Shown: positions 60,338 to 64,000 of the stretch, in pieces | Layout of the letters: every line of letters begins with the position of its first letter | How positions within the stretch are numbered: position 1 is the first letter of the stretch | Assembly: GCF_004745955.1 (NCBI RefSeq) | Contig: NZ_SRLD01000024.1 | Span: 19,204 to 83,203, forward strand | Direction: 5' to 3' | Length of the DNA: 64,000 bases | From: Hymenobacter elongatus | GTDB lineage: Bacteria; Bacteroidota; Bacteroidia; Cytophagales; Hymenobacteraceae | Position numbers and translations under genes: made by a program | Notes under the pieces: generated by a model | Told to the model about the DNA's origin: nothing | Database searches by the model: none | What the model saw: only the letters and a program-made list of their open reading frames with translations

Positions 60338-62755
60338 ATGAAGACACCGTGTACTACTTTCATACTTGCGCTGCTTGGCTTGTGCTGCTCGCCCGCAGCG
60401 GCGCAGTATCAGTTCAAAAATCAGCCTGATGCCACCTCAGCCGGCTTGGGTGCCTATACCCAGAGTTTTGACGCGCTGGCGGGCACCAATACCCATTTCT
60501 ACAGCAATAGCACTTTGTCAGGCATATATGCTCGCTTCACGCTGGCCCCGTATGGTAACGCGGAGTTCGAGTCGTATCAGCGGCTGAGTACACCGGCTAA
60601 GCTGGCCCCGGACGATGGGAAGGAAGGTATTGCCACAGCCTCAACGGTGGACGCCGATGGCACGCCCCACGGCGCGGCTTGGTATCACTTTGGCACCAGC
60701 GGTAGCACCGAGCGCGCCTTGGGTGGCATTGCTTCCACCAACATCACGCCCGGCGTGGGCTACATTGGAATACGGCTGAAAAACAGTTCCTCAGTGCCCA
60801 TCAAGAACCTGGAAATAAAGTATGCTATGGAGCAGTGGTATAACTCCAGCAATACCCAGGAGGCCACGATGCGCGTGCATTACCAGCGCTCAACTACTGC
60901 CATAACACAGCTGGCCAGCGGCACCTGGACGCCCATTGCCGACCTTGACGTGGCCGCGCCTTCTACCAGCACTGCCATCACCCCGCGCGACGGCAATGCG
61001 GCCACCAACCGCCGGGTAATGCAGGCCAAGCTGCTGGGTGGCAACGGCATGGTGCTGGCCCCGGGCGAGGAAATCATGGTGCGTTGGTCGTATGTCTTCA
61101 ACTCCTCCAGCAACGGTAATGGCTTGAGCATTGATGATGTGACGATTACCCCCGAAACCAACGTTTTCTACTCGGATGCCAGTGGCAACCTCAACGATAG
61201 AAACCGGTGGGGCATCAATACCAATGGCACTGGCACCAAGCCGCAGAACTTCGCCGTCGCCAACACGACTTTCTACGTGCGCGGCACTGACTCCTTGGCC
61301 AGCCGCGTGCCAGATGCCTGGTCTATATCGGGAGCCAACTCTAAGCTGGTGATAGGCACGGCGAGCGAGCCGACCGTGCTCTACGTGGGAGCTAATGATA
61401 ATATCACGGCTACCATCGACGTGACTTCCGGCTCCCGGCTGCGCATCGCCAAACCCAGCAATTCGTTTACGCTGGGCACGCTGGGCCTGAAAAGTGTGGT
61501 CGAATATCTTAATGCTTCGGCAGCTACCATGCAGTTGGTCAATGCCGGCAGCTATGGAATTCTCAAGCTGAACAATATAGGCCCCAAAACCCTGGCCGGC
61601 CCCGTGCTGGTTACCAGCGACGTCGCCTTTACCAGCGCGGGGCTTTCTACGCTGGCTCTGGCAGCCCACAACCTGACCATTCTGAAGAACGGGCGCATCC
61701 GAACTTTATCTGGCACTGCCTTCTTCGTGACCAATGGCAAGGGTGGGCTGCGGCAAACTGTGACCAGCACCGGCGCGGAAGTAACTTTTCCGGTGGCAGT
61801 AAGCGCCGCTGATACCGACTACACGCCCGTGGTCTTGTCGCAAACTGCCGCCAACTCGGAGGATACTTATAAAGTGCGGGTGGTGAACGATGTGTATCGA
61901 AGCTACGATGCCAACGAAAATGGCGCGGTCCCGGTAACGGAGGGTGTCGTGAAGAAAACCTGGTTTGTGAGCGAAGAAGTGCCGGGCAACTCCGACATTA
62001 CGCTACAAGCCTTCTGGAACCCAAAAGACGAAGGCACCGGCTTCGACGAGACGAATGCCTTTATAGATCATTATACCACTGGTGCCAGCTGGGACCGGGT
62101 AAAGGAAACACCTGGCACTACAACCGCCAACAACCGCAAAGGAGCCAAGCGGGGTGGCGTAAAACGATTTTCACCCTTTGGCGTGGCCTCCCGCGGCGGC
62201 GGTGTGCTGCCTGTCGAGCTTACGGCCTTCGCCGCCCGGCGTGCTGCCGCCACAGTGGTATGTGCCTGGGCCACGGCCAGCGAAACCAACAGTGCCTATT
62301 TTTTGGTGGAGCGTAGCACCAACGCCCGGGATTTTGCCGAAATAGGCCGGCTAGCCAGCGCCGGCACCAGTAGCCAGCGCCATAGCTATAGCTTCACGGA
62401 TGCGCAGCCACCAGCCGGCCATACCTATTATCGCCTACGCCAAGTCGATGCCGATGGTACCACGGCCTTTTCGCCGGTAGTGGCCGTGTCCGGGGGCAGC
62501 CAGCAGGCCGAGTTCTCTGTGACGCCCAATCCTGGGGCCGGCCCATACGAGCTATGGACCAATTTCCGTGAGACCACCCAGTTGCGGGGCGTAGTGCTCA
62601 ATGCTTTGGGCCAGCAAGTAGTACAGTTTAATAAGCCAATAGCTGCTGGGGCCGCCCGTACCCGCTTTACCTTAGACAGCCAGCCGGCCGGGGTGTATAT
62701 GGTACGGCTACTCACGGCCAATGGACCCGTAGTTGTGCGCGTGATAAAACAGTAG
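60338..62755 (+). CDS. Large secreted protein with a C-terminal T9SS sorting domain
   Basis: An 805-residue protein. Residues 1-22 are a signal peptide (MKTPCTTFILALLGLCCSPA). The main part is beta-rich, and I recognise no enzyme motif. Segments such as YIGIRLKNSSSVPIKNLEIK, GEEIMVRWSYVFNSSSNGNG and LSIDDVTITPE resemble surface adhesin-like or carbohydrate-binding folds. From about 625 (VLPVELTAFAARRAAATVV) comes the fibronectin-like region typical of these proteins, then the T9SS domain from FSVTPNPGAGPYELW to QPAGVYMVRLLT. It is exported to the surface. Lower GC and AT-rich flanks stand out from its neighbours. Confidence 0.9.
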   Translation: MKTPCTTFILALLGLCCSPAAAQYQFKNQPDATSAGLGAYTQSFDALAGTNTHFYSNSTLSGIYARFTLAPYGNAEFESYQRLSTPAKLAPDDGKEGIATASTVDADGTPHGAAWYHFGTSGSTERALGGIASTNITPGVGYIGIRLKNSSSVPIKNLEIKYAMEQWYNSSNTQEATMRVHYQRSTTAITQLASGTWTPIADLDVAAPSTSTAITPRDGNAATNRRVMQAKLLGGNGMVLAPGEEIMVRWSYVFNSSSNGNGLSIDDVTITPETNVFYSDASGNLNDRNRWGINTNGTGTKPQNFAVANTTFYVRGTDSLASRVPDAWSISGANSKLVIGTASEPTVLYVGANDNITATIDVTSGSRLRIAKPSNSFTLGTLGLKSVVEYLNASAATMQLVNAGSYGILKLNNIGPKTLAGPVLVTSDVAFTSAGLSTLALAAHNLTILKNGRIRTLSGTAFFVTNGKGGLRQTVTSTGAEVTFPVAVSAADTDYTPVVLSQTAANSEDTYKVRVVNDVYRSYDANENGAVPVTEGVVKKTWFVSEEVPGNSDITLQAFWNPKDEGTGFDETNAFIDHYTTGASWDRVKETPGTTTANNRKGAKRGGVKRFSPFGVASRGGGVLPVELTAFAARRAAATVVCAWATASETNSAYFLVERSTNARDFAEIGRLASAGTSSQRHSYSFTDAQPPAGHTYYRLRQVDADGTTAFSPVVAVSGGSQQAEFSVTPNPGAGPYELWTNFRETTQLRGVVLNALGQQVVQFNKPIAAGAARTRFTLDSQPAGVYMVRLLTANGPVVVRVIKQ

Positions 62756-62771
62756 GTTGTGAAATAGAACA

Positions 62772-62816
62772 CAAAAAGAAAGGGCCTCTTCGTTGGATGA
62801 GGTCCTTTCTTTTTTG
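62772..62816 (+). terminator. Terminator after the T9SS protein gene
   Basis: AAAAAGAAAGGGCCTC and GAGGTCCTTTCTTTTTT pair with one mismatch around a short loop and end in a T-run. It also lies next to the end of the convergent 56-residue gene. Confidence 0.88.
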
Positions 62817-62826
62817 CTTAATGAGC

Positions 62827-62997
62827 CTAGCCGCGCATCTTCCGGATGAGAAATCCAACCAGGACTACAACCAGGAATACGCCAATAAGAGCCGTCCAAG
62901 CTCCGGCTTTAAATATATCACCAGCCAACTCACAACTGCTTAAAGAGAAAGTTAGCAGGATCAGGCAGAAAGGCAGAAGAAGGCGGTAGTTTTTCAT
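62827..62997 (-). CDS. Very small lipoprotein with one membrane helix (56 aa)
   Basis: ATG 62997 starts MKNYRLLLPFCLILLTFSLS, followed by the lipobox SSC, ELAGDIFKAGAWTALIGV and a second hydrophobic helix FLVVVLVGFLI, ending RKMRG. Small Bacteroidota proteins with this arrangement (lipidated cysteine, then CEL.G.IFKAG-type linker, then a helix) recur in genomes and are of unknown function. The frame is short, so I rely on the complete lipoprotein signal, the match in layout and the convergent terminator. Confidence 0.75.
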   Translation of the reverse strand: MKNYRLLLPFCLILLTFSLSSCELAGDIFKAGAWTALIGVFLVVVLVGFLIRKMRG

Positions 62998-63176
62998 GAC
63001 GAAGCGGAAGGAAGTAGGAGATATTTCTCTTACTAGAATACTGGCACCGCTCTGAAAAGGTTGACTAGACTAAGGGCTTATAAGCCGGAGGAACATACGT
63101 AAGCACTCTTTCACAATTAGTTCAGCGATACTCGTAAATTGCGGATCTTTTTAGATGAGTTTCGAGTTACTACAGT

Positions 63177-63389
63177 ATGTCAACATCCGTAAAACGTTCC
63201 CGTTCCCCGAAATCTGCTGAACGGGCAGTGCCTGTTATTTCATACGCCGAACAATTAGTTGCCTCGCATACCCGCGAAGAAGGCAAGACGATCATGTACA
63301 AGCAGGACGCTTGGGGCCACATTGAAACGCGTTTTGTCCGCTCCCAGAATGTGAAGGCTTGGGAGGAAAAAGGATTTTTTGTGCGCTAG
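63177..63389 (+). CDS. Short hypothetical protein (70 aa)
   Basis: ATG 63177 begins MSTSVKRSRSPKSAERAVPV, a basic N-terminus, followed by ISYAEQLVASHTREEGKTIM and ending NVKAWEEKGFFVR. I recognise no family. The composition is protein-like (charged helix, aromatic C-terminus) and the stop is followed by a gene-free stretch. It could be a small regulator or DNA-associated protein. It is an isolated gene near an insertion-sequence fragment. Confidence 0.55.
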   Translation: MSTSVKRSRSPKSAERAVPVISYAEQLVASHTREEGKTIMYKQDAWGHIETRFVRSQNVKAWEEKGFFVR

Positions 63390-63791
63390 CTGAAGTCGCT
63401 TAGCTAGGAGGAATACTATTGAGGGGTAGTCTGCGTTTGCAGGTGACTTTTGAAGCGTGTAGGAGCTGGTGGTAGCTTAGAGCGGCTTTAGCTTACGTTC
63501 GGCTTGGCGCTACAAGCCCTACACGTTTCCCCCTGTCCGCGCCATTTTGCTGGTGTCACCCAAGCTGAGTGGGTTACCCATGCTCCACTTTAGCGTACTT
63601 AGGGTAGTGAGCAATTATGCTTGCTTGCCTGCCTTATTCGCCCAGTTCTGCTTCGTTTCCAAAATTTTAGGGAAGTTTAAATCAAGCTTTCCCAAGCGCA
63701 AGACTGCATTTAGTCCAGTAAGCCCTGGGCAAAATTTACTATAGAGTGGATAGAATAGGCTTGAAAAGCAACGTTCATGGCTTCGTTGCTG
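63390..63791. other. Gene-free stretch before the transposase fragment
   Basis: About 400 bp without a supportable gene; frames are short and show nothing recognisable. GC content seems lower than the window's average. The end of the insertion sequence should lie within or just before its right part; I could not identify the terminal inverted repeat. Confidence 0.45.
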
Positions 63792-64000
63792 TTAATTACT
63801 CTCATTGCACTTCCGGCCTAATATTCCTAAGTGCTGTCTAATAAAGGGTCTTAATAAGCAGGGGAGGGCGGTAGTCTCATGTGTGGTGTATCGGCGATTG
63901 TGCTCGTCAATGACGAGTTGGATACGCACATGGTGCATGGCCAGCAAGCGGCTAAACGAGCAGGACTTGCGCACCAGTACCCCGCAGCGTTGGCGTAAGG
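63792..64000 (-). mobile_element. C-terminal fragment of an IS1-family-type transposase (runs off the window)
   Basis: A minus-strand frame, open from the window edge (codon frame from 63998), reads LRQRCGVLVRKSCSFSRLLA, then MHHVRIQLVIDEHN. The pattern R..L-V-R-K-S-x-S-F-S and H..I..-x-I resembles, from memory, the C-terminus of IS1 InsAB' transposases, where RKT.CFS and H.KVIG..IEK occur. It continues past the normal end with RYTTHETTALPCLL and stops at 63792, so the frame may read beyond the native stop, or the end is mutated. The rest of the element lies outside the window. Confidence 0.6.

Overview
The window looks like an ordinary chromosomal stretch from a GC-rich member of the Bacteroidota, most likely order Cytophagales and close to Hymenobacter. 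The evidence is combined: two large secreted proteins end in type IX secretion (T9SS) sorting domains; there is a TonB-dependent receptor with an N-terminal carboxypeptidase-like domain; LytTR regulators and a LytS-type kinase are present; rpmB, rpmG, a DUF4295 gene and ftsY lie together; bshC (bacillithiol) is present; and several genes are preceded by the Bacteroidota -7 promoter element TAnnTTTG. The genus is an inference, not a proof. No rRNA, tRNA, CRISPR array, prophage or biosynthetic gene cluster was seen.

Layout. 1-2.6 kb: the start of a probable HMG-CoA reductase gene, then three tandem copies of one lipoprotein gene (one truncated), next to the broken 3' part of an HExxH protein gene. 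3-9.7 kb: WG-repeat protein, phytanoyl-CoA dioxygenase-like enzyme, two SDR enzymes, a PAP2-like membrane protein, and an M20 amidohydrolase/ATP-grasp pair. 10-14 kb: a T9SS-exported M4 metalloprotease, an outer-membrane protein and a TPR protein. 14.4-21.3 kb: an alpha/beta hydrolase facing a five-gene minus-strand run (two CDF transporters, a glycosidase-like protein, a PLD-like protein and ogt), then an amino-acid permease. 21.6-26.7 kb: small secreted proteins, hemB and ornithine aminotransferase. 26.8-35.4 kb: translation and housekeeping genes (rpmB, aminopeptidase P, rpmG, DUF4295, ftsY, rimO, bshC, 5-formyl-THF cyclo-ligase). 35.5-39.7 kb: a DUF2157/GDYXXLXY pair, mnmD, a thioesterase and rlmN.

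39.9-46.5 kb is a signalling area: two LytTR response regulators, a small XRE protein, a LytS-like kinase overlapping its regulator by 4 nt, and a TonB-dependent receptor. 46.5-54.1 kb holds a Spondin_N lipoprotein, a YihY protein, a DUF3891 protein, TerC, and the divergent threonine-catabolism pair tdh/kbl. 54.2-60 kb has folP-cdaA facing a DUF1599-DoxX-permease-aroK run, then a fatty-acid hydroxylase. The end holds a second T9SS protein, two tiny genes and a fragment of an IS1-type transposase.

The most unusual structure is not a gene. At least five long palindromes share a core (CTGAGC..TCGAAGCATCTCTACCGC and its complement). Their outer arms differ from copy to copy yet stay self-complementary. 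A second palindrome type shares ACAACGYCCTTTTCC. I found no clear new defence or metabolic system. The best leads are these palindromes, the tandem lipoprotein cassette, which carries the tail of its upstream neighbour in each copy, and the orphan OppB-like permease in a folate/c-di-AMP/shikimate neighbourhood.
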